A stretch of 14,275 bases of DNA from Candidatus Freyrarchaeum guaymasense (lineage in GTDB: Archaea > Asgardarchaeota > Jordarchaeia > Jordarchaeales > Freyrarchaeaceae), in the NCBI GenBank assembly GCA_030587405.1, contig JAUQZD010000036.1:1-14275 (forward strand), read 5' to 3'. The translations under genes and the position numbers were made by a program. This document shows positions 6,639-13,239 of this stretch, piece after piece. The notes under the pieces are model-generated. The model was not told the origin of the DNA and made no database searches. It saw only the letters and a list, made by a program, of their open reading frames with translations. How positions within the stretch are numbered: position 1 is the stretch's first letter; each line of letters begins with the position of its first letter.

Positions 6639-7513
6639 ATGGGCGAAAGGGAGCGCTTACTGGTTGAAGAGTGGAGGCGGCAGCCTCCCTCAGGCGAGTT
6701 CCTATATCCTGAATGCAACTTCATCACCTTAGCATACCCTGCCCGTCCCTCGTCTTCGAGGGGTTGAAGGTTTCCGGCTCTCTCGAGGTGTGCTGCGGTG
6801 AAATGTACTACCGCCTCGGAATGTACGAGGAGGTTCGCCGTATAGGGGAGAAGCTGAGAAATTACTATTCACGTTTCGACGTGGAGCGGATAGTGTTCAT
6901 CTGCCCGGCATGCTTAAACATGTTCGAAAACGTGTACCCTGAAGGGTTTGGCATATACTTCAACTTTGAGAAGGTGTCCCTTTGGCGATGGCTGCTTGAG
7001 CATAAGAATGAGTTCGATTTCAAGCCGCTCGGCGTCAGCGTAGCGATGCACGACTCCTGCCACGGGCGGATGCTCGGCGAATCCTTCCAGAGAGAGGTTA
7101 GGGAAGTCCTCAGGCTCTGCGGAGTACAGGTGGAGGAGAGCGTTGAAGCCCTAAACCTCGGCTACTGCTGCGGGATAGGTGCGGCGACGGTCAGGCTGTC
7201 CCTGCTCGACATAGTTAAGACAGGAGTCAAGGCGCTCCGGGCGGCGAGGAAGGCAAGGGCAAGCGAGCTTGCAACATACTGCGGCGGCTGCCTCCTAACG
7301 CTTTCAGCAATAAAACTCTTAACCCCGATCCGCCTCCCCGTCCACCACGCACTCGAATACGTAATAGCGTCCATGGGAGGAAATGTACCCTCAAAACACA
7401 GCAGGCAGGCTGCGAAAATGGTCTATGGTCTGCTGCTAAACGTCACCCCAAAGTACCTCTCAAGGAAACGCTTCAAAGTGGCAGAGAACCTGACAGGAAC
7501 CGTACTCGTATGA
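6639..7513 (+). pseudogene. CCG-domain (HdrD-like) iron-sulfur protein, frameshifted
   Basis: An ATG at 6639 starts a frame (GERERLLVEEW, then GEFLYPECNF) that stops early at 6767. The open frame from 6713 carries the rest of the protein to 7513 (266 residues). The family pattern runs from YPECNF in the first frame to PCPSLVFEGLKVSG and VCCGE in the second, so a one-base loss near 6740-6755, within a C-rich stretch, explains the break. The 6713 frame has both CCG domains: VCCGE (26-30), CPAC (64-67), HDSCHGR (113-119), YCCGIG (151-156) and YCGGC (189-193). If 6713 were the true start, the first YPxCN motif would be lost. With the upstream 100-residue piece this is probably one gene of about 390 residues broken twice. 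A sequencing error or programmed frameshift is less likely but not excluded. It is related to, but distinct from, the intact GlcF-like gene in the first operon. Confidence 0.7.
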
Positions 7514-8039
7514 AGCGACAAGCGATCCTGTTGCATAGGCGACGCCCCTCTTCTCCGTTCACCCTTCAACCCCCCTCGTCTTCATCCCGGCTGCTCACCA
7601 GATGGATGGTGCGACGTCCAGCAGCGAGCCGACGGGGAGAGGCTCATAGCCAGCAGGGAAGCCGCAGCCAGCTTTCCTCCGTCGGCTACACCGGCGAGAG
7701 TGTAAAACTGCCCGTGGAAGGAGGGGGAACGCTGTTAAGGAGGCAGAGTGCGTAGCGAAGATGGAAGCGTGAATAAGCGTAAACGGAAGAGAAGTCCAAA
7801 AAAGAAGTCTCGTTGAAAGCCGATGTTTCAGTGGCTGCCTCCTGCCCTCCGCCGGGGTCTTGAGGTGTGCCGTCTTCGACCCCCGTCGAGAACTTTGCCG
7901 CCGACCCCGGCGTTTTCGGTTGTTTTGCTGCTTGCCTATCTGGTCATCGTAATCGTTGCCGCCGTGAGGGATGTAGCCATCGTCGTCAACCCCTCACTGC
8001 TTGAAGGCGGATGGAAGCTGAAAATGCATGCCACGGCCA
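7514..8039 (+). other. Gene-poor spacer between convergent genes
   Basis: No family is recognisable. A frame from ATG 7510 to 7755 overlaps the previous stop, but its first half is low-complexity and basic; only the tail (VGYTGESVKLPVEGGG) looks protein-like. Another frame across 7601-7705 (DGWCDVQQRADGERLI) is also coding-like. A hydrophobic frame at 7823-8065 is listed separately. Together these look like eroded genes more than functional ones. Confidence 0.35.
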
Positions 8040-8065
8040 TCACCGCTCACTCAGCTCTTCCTTAA
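7823..8065 (+). CDS. Doubtful small membrane protein or fragment
   Basis: This 80-residue frame has one strongly hydrophobic segment (residues 30-48, SVVLLLAYLVIVIVAAV) followed by a plausible soluble stretch (IVVNPSLLEGGWKLKM). It lacks a ribosome binding site, its N-terminus is proline- and arginine-rich, and its end overlaps the 3' end of the HD-domain gene on the other strand by 26 bases. It may be a fragment of a decayed membrane protein. I do not recognise a family. Confidence 0.2.
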   Translation: MFQWLPPALRRGLEVCRLRPPSRTLPPTPAFSVVLLLAYLVIVIVAAVRDVAIVVNPSLLEGGWKLKMHATAITAHSALP

Positions 8066-8624
8066 GCCATTTCAGGGCTGTCCTAGCCCTTGCATCCAGC
8101 TCCTCGGCTATCCTCCTTGAAACCCTGAAATGCATCAGCTCTTTAAGCTTGAATATTTTCTCGTCGAAGTGTGCCATGCTCTCCTCAACCGTTCTGCCAG
8201 CTTGGTAGCCGTGCTCGAAAACCCTCAGAAACCCCACAATGCCCAGGGCGTCCAGCTTGTCGGCGTCGCTCAGGACCTTAGCCTCCACGCTCAACGGCTC
8301 AACACGCCTTCTCAATGCATAGCTGTAGCTGTGGTACTCGACGGCGTTAACCACCAGCCTGACGAACCACTCCTCACACCCTCTCTCCTCGAGGAAGGAG
8401 CGGGCTATGAGCGAGGAGTAGTACGCGTGCGGCTCCCCAAGCGGCCTGCCGACATCGTGAAGGTAAACTGCCGTTTCGAGCAGCTCCCGGTTAATACCTG
8501 GAACCTCGCCAGCTATGACGCTAGCGTACCTCATAACGCGCTCCACGTGCGGGTAGCCGTGCGAGAACCCGCCTCCAAGCAGCCTACGCGCCAGCTCCCT
8601 AGCATCACCAATCACGCTCTCCAC
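8040..8624 (-). CDS. HD-domain metal-dependent phosphohydrolase
   Basis: This 194-residue cytosolic protein carries the HD fold with the metal-binding residues in order: His26 (GYPHVERV), His56-Asp57 (YLHDVGR), His66 (EPHAYYSS), His98 (EYHSYS) and an acidic cluster Asp120, Asp122, Asp125 (SDADKLDALG). This arrangement matches the YedJ-like HD phosphohydrolase group, which acts on nucleotides or other phosphate monoesters or diesters. The substrate is not determined. The C-terminal third is helical and charged. The start is a GTG at 8624 behind GGTGAGG. The gene is transcribed alone, divergently from the DUF488 gene, and the 126-base gap between them is AT-rich and probably holds both promoters. 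All key residues are present, so the enzyme should be active. Confidence 0.85.
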   Translation of the reverse strand: MESVIGDARELARRLLGGGFSHGYPHVERVMRYASVIAGEVPGINRELLETAVYLHDVGRPLGEPHAYYSSLIARSFLEERGCEEWFVRLVVNAVEYHSYSYALRRRVEPLSVEAKVLSDADKLDALGIVGFLRVFEHGYQAGRTVEESMAHFDEKIFKLKELMHFRVSRRIAEELDARARTALKWLKEELSER

Positions 8625-8690
8625 GCCTCACCACCCCCACCAACTACCACATGCCACACCGCTCACTAATCGAGACAGCAAAGTAGATTC

Positions 8691-8728
8691 TAATTAAAGT
8701 ATGTTCTGGAATTTTCTTTTTTAATTTC
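8691..8728. promoter_or_regulatory. Divergent promoter region
   Basis: For the minus-strand HD gene, CTTTAATTA (8699-8691 read on the minus strand) is TATA-like and lies about 67 bases from the start. For the plus-strand DUF488 gene, cttttttaattt (8717-8728) is TATA-like and lies 16-27 bases before the first usable start, which would give a short or leaderless transcript. Purely positional evidence. Confidence 0.35.
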
Positions 8729-8750
8729 TTAGAGGGGAAGGTTTTGTTGA

Positions 8751-9131
8751 TTGTTTGAACCTTTGGGACGAGTAACGGTAGGAGAGTTCATTTCCATTTT
8801 GGAATGGTTAGGCGTTGATGTTGCCGTGGATGTAAGGAGGTTTCCTACCTCCCGGTTTGAGTGGCTCGGGAAGGATGCGCTAAGGAGAGTATTAGAGTCT
8901 GCTAGCATAGAGTATGTTCATTTTGAAAGGTTAGGAGGATACAGGGAAGGAGGTTATGGGAGGTACATGGAAACCGAGGAGTTCAAGAGAGCCTTCGAGG
9001 AACTTTTAACACTGATTGAAAGGAAGAATGTTGTCATTTTTTGTTCAGAGAAGCTTTTCTTCAAGTGTCACAGGAGGTTCATAGCAGACGAGCTTGCCCG
9101 GAGAGGTGTAAAGGTTTTTTCACGTAATTAA
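8751..9131 (+). CDS. DUF488 family protein, N-terminus probably damaged
   Basis: This is a DUF488 protein (126 residues). It shows the family hallmarks VDVRRFPTSRF (26-36), HFERLGGYREGG, and the C-terminal FCSEK...KCHRRFIADEL (Cys98, Cys106-His107-Arg108). The biochemical function of DUF488 is not settled. Family members usually begin with a strand and a YTxGxxxRT-type motif before the EEF helix. Here the only in-frame start is a TTG at 8751, directly after a TGA, and that first strand is missing. In a neighbouring frame, a TTG at 8744 sits 6 bases behind GAGGGG (8732-8737). It reads LLIV-stop-TFGTSN, which resembles the missing strand and motif, interrupted by one TGA. The intact gene probably began there, and the present one may be truncated or inactive. 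It is a single gene facing away from the HD gene. Confidence 0.72.
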   Translation: MFEPLGRVTVGEFISILEWLGVDVAVDVRRFPTSRFEWLGKDALRRVLESASIEYVHFERLGGYREGGYGRYMETEEFKRAFEELLTLIERKNVVIFCSEKLFFKCHRRFIADELARRGVKVFSRN

Positions 9132-9453
9132 GGAGTGAAAGGTTCAGGAGCATAGGTTGAAAGCGTGTAGAGGAAAGGGGGCATGTTGAGGAGAAACATG
9201 GCAGGTTTTCCTGTGGAAACTCCGATCAGGTTTCTCCTTAAAGGGTGTTAGCTTAAGTCAGGTTAGTAGCTTTTTGAAGTATGTGGCGAGTTAAAAAGGC
9301 TGAATGGGCATTTAAACGCGGGATGCGTTGTTTCCAAGCGGGCAGCCGAGTTGCTGGTTAGAACATGCCGTTAAACTTCCATGTGGGTGCCTCACCATTA
9401 CCCTCGAAGGCCGCGCATAAACCTCTCAATCTAAAGGGAGGAAACGAAAATTT
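9132..9453 (+). other. Gene-poor spacer
   Basis: No coding region is supported here on either strand. It contains an extended nested hairpin (listed separately) and a stretch near 9350-9375 that faintly resembles a tRNA D-arm but lacks the rest of a tRNA. GGGAGG (9436-9441) and aaaattta (9447-9454) precede a small open frame. Confidence 0.4.
9189..9238 (+). repeat. Nested inverted repeat, possible structured RNA
   Basis: AGGAGAAAC (9189-9197) is perfectly complementary to GTTTCTCCT (9230-9238). Inside the 32-base spacer, GTTTTCC and GGAAAC can form a second stem across TGT with one bulged T. The two stems share related sequence, so alternative pairings exist. It lies 58 bases after the DUF488 gene. 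It could be a processing or termination structure or a small RNA. Confidence 0.4.
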
Positions 9454-9621
9454 ATGAAATCTCACAATGGTAAGTGTTCTTCCTTCTTAGTGTTGCAAGC
9501 CTCTTATTTTGTAATCGCTACTGCTTGGATGGCCGCGCCGTTCAAAATATTTCTCTATTTCCTTCCAGAGTTTGCGGTAGTGATAGAAGTAAGCCGCCGA
9601 AGCCAGCAGCCCTCCACGTAA
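9454..9621 (+). CDS. Possible 55-residue small membrane protein
   Basis: ATG 9454 to TAA 9621 encodes 55 residues with a continuous hydrophobic core from about residue 10 to 46. It includes FLVLQASYFVIATAW (11-25) and FKIFLYFLPEFAVVIEV (30-46), split by a short MAAP turn, which could form a two-helix hairpin in the membrane. A GGGAGG lies 12 bases before the ATG, longer than ideal. The tail is basic and polar (SRRSQQPST). No family is recognised. It could be a real small membrane protein or the remnant of a larger one, given the decayed surroundings. Confidence 0.3.
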   Translation: MKSHNGKCSSFLVLQASYFVIATAWMAAPFKIFLYFLPEFAVVIEVSRRSQQPST

Positions 9622-9631
9622 ACCTGGAGGG
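9610..9631 (+). repeat. Perfect 7-base hairpin
   Basis: CCCTCCA (9610-9616) and TGGAGGG (9625-9631) form a perfect stem with an 8-base loop. It straddles the stop codon of the small membrane frame (9619-9621), so it could act as its terminator or 3' end stabiliser, although no T-run follows. Confidence 0.35.
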
Positions 9632-9866
9632 AAACCTGCACGAAGCAGCGTTAACTAGGCTTACACGTAGAGGGAGAGCTAAACCAGCAGAACCTTGGAG
9701 AAACTGGCGGGAAAACGGAGCCGCCAAATCCAATAGATTCAACCGTTAACCTTCACGGCTGAAACCATGCCTACGAGGTTTAGGGGCACCTTCTTAATCC
9801 TCCAACTCGACAGGTTCTCCTTAGGTCGAGTGCTAAGGGTAGTCTCCGCTATCAGCTGACGCATAA
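9632..9866 (+). other. Gene-poor spacer
   Basis: Only short frames are present. One at 9769-9861 (MPTRFRGTFLILQLDRFSLG) looks protein-like but has just 30 codons. It may belong to the decayed gene that continues with the amidohydrolase remnant downstream. No family can be assigned. Confidence 0.3.
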
Positions 9867-10085
9867 GCCTCGTCACGGGGCGAGCTACTCCTCATCGACG
9901 TGGTAAGAGCCATGATGGGCTATGGGAGCGACGTGCCACTCGTCTCCAGGGAGCCCATGAAGGAAATAGGGAAGGTTAAGAGTCTCCCGGTATAGAAACG
10001 GGAGAAGGAAAGGATGCTCTGGGGAAATGCGGTGGAAATCCTGAATCCTGAAGTTATAGCTGCCGCCGGCAGCCCTCGCTTCTGA
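9867..10085 (+). pseudogene. C-terminal remnant of an amidohydrolase
   Basis: Read in one frame after a TAA at 9864, this stretch encodes a typical C-terminal end of the amidohydrolase-2 (TIM-barrel metal hydrolase) family. LIDVVRAMMGYGSDVPL contains the GSD motif, whose Asp is a metal or catalytic ligand in the family. EPMKEIGKVKSLPV follows, then REKERMLWGNAVEIL, matching the conserved closing NA-x-x-L helix. A TAG at 9993-9995 interrupts the frame between the two helices, and it ends with TGA at 10083. There is no start codon with a ribosome binding site and nothing recognisable of the N-terminal three quarters of the family, so this is a fragment of a dead gene. The family call rests on motif spacing read by eye. 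Confidence 0.55.
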
Positions 10086-10108
10086 AGCAGCAGCCTGCCT
10101 CCGCTTGT

Positions 10109-10129
10109 GGAAACTGGAAACTGGAAACT
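10109..10129 (+). repeat. Three tandem copies of a 7-mer
   Basis: GGAAACT is repeated three times without interruption (10109-10115, 10116-10122, 10123-10129), ending 10 bases beyond the stop of the minus-strand oxidoreductase gene. On that transcript it reads as three AGTTTCC units, modestly U-rich, and could take part in 3' end formation. Otherwise it is a simple slippage repeat. Confidence 0.7.
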
Positions 10130-10139
10130 GTAACCGTAT

Positions 10140-12029
10140 TTAGAGGAGTCCAAGCTTTTCCAGGTCTTCAGCTACGTCCTTGAGTCCTAGTTCTATCAGC
10201 TTCTCCTTCGTTGGGATCCCCTTCTCCACGTTCCATCCCCTCTCGTCGTAGTAGTCGTCCAGTAGCCCGTACGCTATGTCCCTGGTGATCTCCACTTTCT
10301 CGTAGTAGTCTAGGTGTAGTGGCTTCTCGAACCACTTCTCGGGGAAAACGTCGTCCTTCCTCGTGAATCCCTCCATCACGTTAATGGCCTTTTCAAGGTT
10401 GAATATTCTCTCGGAAGCGGTCATAAGCTCCTCTCCGCTCACCTCGAATCCGGTCGCAGCCGAGTATAGGTCAGCGAACGTTTCCAGCGAATAGAACCTG
10501 TTGATCTGCCCCCTCCCACAGGTTCCAAGGCTTCCGCAGATGTAGAGGAACTGCTGCGCGTACTTAGTCAGTCTTCCAACGTTTATAGCCATCCCCTCCT
10601 TCTCCGTTAGGATTCTCTCCTGAGCGTCCTTTGGGATCCCCATCCTGTCGAAGTGCCGTTTAATCCAGTCTAGAGGTCTGCCAAAGGTGAAGTATAGCGG
10701 CGACGAGCCCCCCGGAGCGGAGGCTGGCCCCCTCGGATGCACAACCATTCCGAGCTCGAAGGGGGTGAACGTCTTCGAGAAAACGGGGCCTCTCACGCTC
10801 TGGTAGGCAACCATTCCCTTCACAACGCACGGGGCAAAATCCCCTGCCTTATCACCATACCTCTCAAGCACGTACTTGAAGCCCTCCGCCAGCACGTCCC
10901 CGAACCCACGCCTATACGTGATGTTGTCAAACCACTTCTTCAGCGAATCATAGTCGTTGAGCTTGATTGGGGGTCCTCCAAGCTCCCTGTCGGTTATCAG
11001 CCCGTTCTTATATAGGTTCTCGGTGAACTTTAACAGTTCGAACGTCTCAAACATGTCGAGGCCGTAGTCATCGAGAACGTCTGTTAAGCTTATACACTCG
11101 TCATAGCCTAGGCCGCCGTAGAGATAGGGCAAGAGCGTGTTGACGAAGGCGCTAGCGTACTTCGTAAAGCCCTTAAACTTCCCCTTCCTAATTTGAAGGA
11201 TCTCCTTATCGCCGATTGGACACCCGACGCATGCCACCCTAGCCATCTTAAACTCTAGGTAGCTCTCCTCCGGCACTATGCGCATGAAGTTTAGGAACCC
11301 CAGTCTCTGAGCGTCCTTACGCTTAGGGTAGCTTCGAATCCTCTCGTAGAGGCGGCTGCAGATCTCCTTGAACCTCTTGGGATCCGCCACCCTCACGCCT
11401 TTCGTCCCCTTCACGACGATAGCCTTAAGGTTTTTAGAGCCCATAACGGCTCCGAGCCCTCCTCTCCCGATCGTTGAAAGCTTATCGATGAAAGCCATGG
11501 AGAACCTGACTAGATTCTCGCCACCCTGCCCTATCGCTAAGACGCCAGACGAGCCCCCGTAGGCTTCCTTGAGCGTGTCTGTTGCTTTGCCTATGCCCTC
11601 CCCCCAAAGCGACCCGGCGTCTACGATCTCGGCTTCGCCGTCGCATATGCTAATGTAAACAGGCTTTTCCGCCCGCCCCCTTATAATTACGTGGTCGAAC
11701 CCTGCATTCTTAAGCATGCAGCCGAAGTTTACTCCTCCACCGCCTCCCCATCCCACGGCCCCGTTAACAGGCAGCTTCGTCAAGCTGTAAACCCTCGACG
11801 ATCCGGGAGCAGCCGTTCCCACCAGGGGTCCCACGCCTATTATGACGGCGTTCTCTGGTGAGAGAGGGTCTACTCCGGGTTTAACCAGGTCATACCACAG
11901 CTTAATGTTTACGCCTAATCCTCCGATAAAGCTACGGGCAACTTGTAAGTTCAACTTCTCCCTTTTCACCCTACCGGTGGTTAAGTCGACATCGAGGATT
12001 GAGCCAGCGTACCCGTAGTACTCCTCCAT
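10140..12029 (-). CDS. Tungsten-type aldehyde:ferredoxin oxidoreductase (AOR family)
   Basis: This 629-residue protein is a full-length AOR-family enzyme, cytosolic, oxidising an aldehyde to the acid and passing electrons to ferredoxin by way of a tungsten (or molybdenum) bispterin cofactor and a [4Fe-4S] cluster. The N-terminal domain shows GVGPLVGTAAPGSSR (65-79) and the glycine-rich GWGGGGGVNFGCMLK (93-107). The cluster motif reads C267-x2-C270-PIG-D274: Asp stands where the family normally has the third cysteine. The last cluster cysteine is C504, in CGSLGTCG. Of the two pterin-binding DxxGL motifs, the first is intact (DDYGLD, 320-325). The second is degenerate: GSLGTC, with Gly499 for Asp and Thr503 for Leu. 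The start is ATG with GGAGGTG five bases upstream. It follows the small ferredoxin gene by two bases, clearly one operon. The specific aldehyde is unknown and the altered residues suggest a divergent subfamily. Confidence 0.93.
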   Translation of the reverse strand: MEEYYGYAGSILDVDLTTGRVKREKLNLQVARSFIGGLGVNIKLWYDLVKPGVDPLSPENAVIIGVGPLVGTAAPGSSRVYSLTKLPVNGAVGWGGGGGVNFGCMLKNAGFDHVIIRGRAEKPVYISICDGEAEIVDAGSLWGEGIGKATDTLKEAYGGSSGVLAIGQGGENLVRFSMAFIDKLSTIGRGGLGAVMGSKNLKAIVVKGTKGVRVADPKRFKEICSRLYERIRSYPKRKDAQRLGFLNFMRIVPEESYLEFKMARVACVGCPIGDKEILQIRKGKFKGFTKYASAFVNTLLPYLYGGLGYDECISLTDVLDDYGLDMFETFELLKFTENLYKNGLITDRELGGPPIKLNDYDSLKKWFDNITYRRGFGDVLAEGFKYVLERYGDKAGDFAPCVVKGMVAYQSVRGPVFSKTFTPFELGMVVHPRGPASAPGGSSPLYFTFGRPLDWIKRHFDRMGIPKDAQERILTEKEGMAINVGRLTKYAQQFLYICGSLGTCGRGQINRFYSLETFADLYSAATGFEVSGEELMTASERIFNLEKAINVMEGFTRKDDVFPEKWFEKPLHLDYYEKVEITRDIAYGLLDDYYDERGWNVEKGIPTKEKLIELGLKDVAEDLEKLGLL

Positions 12030-12031
12030 CC

Positions 12032-12271
12032 CTACACCTCCTCCACCTTCTCAAGCACGTCGTACATACAGTAATCCGCGCAGACGCCACATCTCACGCA
12101 GTCACTAGTGAAGCCGATCTTCGCTCCACCATCCATCCTCTCAACAACTATCCTCGCCTTCGACGGGTTAAAAACCTTCTCGTACGTGAACGAACACATC
12201 AACTGGCACAGCAAACACCCGACACACCTCATAGGATACGTCCTGATCTCAACTATCCTCAAGAAAATCAA
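12032..12271 (-). CDS. Small 2[4Fe-4S] ferredoxin, partner of the AOR enzyme
   Basis: This 79-residue protein has two complete cluster motifs: C16-x2-C19-x2-C22-x3-C26 and C58-x2-C61-x2-C64-x3-C68. The linker FNPSKARIVV between them is typical of the ferredoxin-like subunits encoded beside AOR-type enzymes. It most likely carries electrons away from the oxidoreductase encoded two bases downstream. The start is uncertain. TTG 12271 has a G6 run directly against it. TTG 12262, three codons in, is nine bases from that G6 run and is the better placed of the two. There is no ATG before the first cysteine except Met14, which would remove the N-terminal strand. It is the first gene of a minus-strand operon with a clear AT-rich promoter. 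Confidence 0.88.
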   Translation of the reverse strand: MIFLRIVEIRTYPMRCVGCLLCQLMCSFTYEKVFNPSKARIVVERMDGGAKIGFTSDCVRCGVCADYCMYDVLEKVEEV

Positions 12272-12310
12272 CCCCCCACGAATGCTGGTTCACACGCTTA
12301 AGACCTAAGT

Positions 12311-12328
12311 AAAAATTTAAATTTAAAG
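12311..12328 (-). promoter_or_regulatory. Promoter of the ferredoxin-AOR operon
   Basis: Read on the minus strand, ACCTTTAAATTTAAATTTTT is a strong archaeal TATA region about 40-57 bases before the TTG at 12271, giving a predicted leader of about 20-30 bases. The core AAATTTAAATTTAAA (12313-12327) is palindromic, so it could fire in either direction or bind a dimeric regulator. Confidence 0.55.
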
Positions 12329-12370
12329 GTTAATGTCGCCAGGCATCCTGCAGCATCCGAACATGCACTT

Positions 12371-12633
12371 TTAAAGGTATTGCAGAGGTTGTGAAGGGTG
12401 GAAAGAAAAATTCCTGCTGGGCGCCGCTCGCCCGCTCCCGGCGTTTTCCATGGCTTTCACCACGGTGTCGCAGCCGTCAGGGTCGCTATACCGATGTTGG
12501 CGTTAATCCCCTCAGCAGCCTCCATCACAGCTTTCCTGGCCTCCTCCACGGCTTTAACACCCCAAACTGCTCTAAAGGTTAGGCTGTAAGTTTACGCCTC
12601 CGAAGCCGATATAGCTATAGCCACGATTTCCCA
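12371..12633 (-). pseudogene. Decayed protein-coding remnant, family unknown
   Basis: Three connected stretches on the minus strand read like one protein with breaks. First WEIVAIAISASEA (12633 to 12595), then a TAA (12594-12592). Next comes a 44-codon open run (12591 to 12460) containing LTFRAVWGVKAVEEARKAV, MEAAEGINANIGIATL and a TGA stop. A one-base change after IATL moves into a third run from 12478 (DGCDTVVKAMENAG) that ends with TAA at 12371. The alanine/glutamate-rich helix (VKAVEEARKAVMEAAEG) and even codon use argue for real former coding. There is no start codon or ribosome binding site. I do not recognise the family. Confidence 0.45.
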
Positions 12634-12669
12634 TCCTCTACGTAGACATACGCCTTACAAAGGGGGCGT

Positions 12670-13239
12670 CTTTACCTTCAACGCGTAGTAACCTTGCTTC
12701 GCCCCCTGCACGTCACCGGGATAGCCAACAGCACTACTAAGCTCTTCCTGGACGCGGACATTTTCCACTTGTTATGCTTAAGTGGACGGTGAACTTTGAC
12801 AATGACGCACACGCTAAATTTGGACTTAAATTGGACTTAAATATACGGGTGAACAAGACGTGGCCATACTTGATTTACAATCCCTCTCAACACGATAAAA
12901 TTTGGCAACTACACCCTTTACATTTAACATGCCGCTAAGCGGAACGGTCAGCTACTACAACGGCACCAGTTACGGCCCCTACACAGGCCACTGTAATGCA
13001 AGTGTAACCTTCCTTTACACCCGCCTGATCTACCTAAGATTCAAGGTTTGTGGGGATCGAAGCGGTGACCATGGCTGCTGGAACCCTTGACTGCTGGAAG
13101 ATAACAGTTCCCAATTCAAGCGACCCAAACGACGTGGATGGCTGCGTGTGCCCCCTCAGCTAAGAACTACGTTAAGGCGGACATGACAACTTCGAACCGT
13201 GCTAACGAGTACCGCACAGTGATTGAAGCTGGCGAGTAA
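12670..13239 (+). pseudogene. Decayed extracellular, glycoprotein-like gene
   Basis: A chain of protein-like segments runs along the plus strand but changes frame at least four times. Frame 1: TGIANSTTKLFLDADIFH (12712-12768). Frame 3: LKWTVNFDNDAHAKFG and VNKTWPYLIYNPSQHD (12777-12896). Frame 1: FGNYTLYI (12901-12924). Frame 2: PLSGTVSYYNGTSYGPY and CNASVTFLYT (12931-13021). Frame 3: VGIEAVTMAAGTLDCW and ITVPNSSDPNDVDGC (13050-13146). Frame 1: PSAKNYVKADMTTSN and EYRTVIEAGE, ending TAA 13237-13239. The composition (Asn, Thr, Ser, Tyr, beta-rich, several N-x-S/T sites such as NST, NKT, NYT, NGT, NAS, NSS) is that of an archaeal surface or S-layer-associated protein. The N-terminus and signal peptide are not found. 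So many breaks in 570 bases indicate an old pseudogene rather than sequencing error. Confidence 0.6.

Noticed and set aside
7510..7755. 81-codon frame whose ATG overlaps the stop of the CCG gene
   Set aside because: The overlap resembles an operon junction, but the translation is low-complexity (Arg, Ser, Pro), has no motif, and the upstream gene is itself broken.
9340..9415. tRNA-like stretch (ctggttagaac resembling a D-arm)
   Set aside because: No matching acceptor stem, anticodon arm or GTTCRA T-loop could be found around it.
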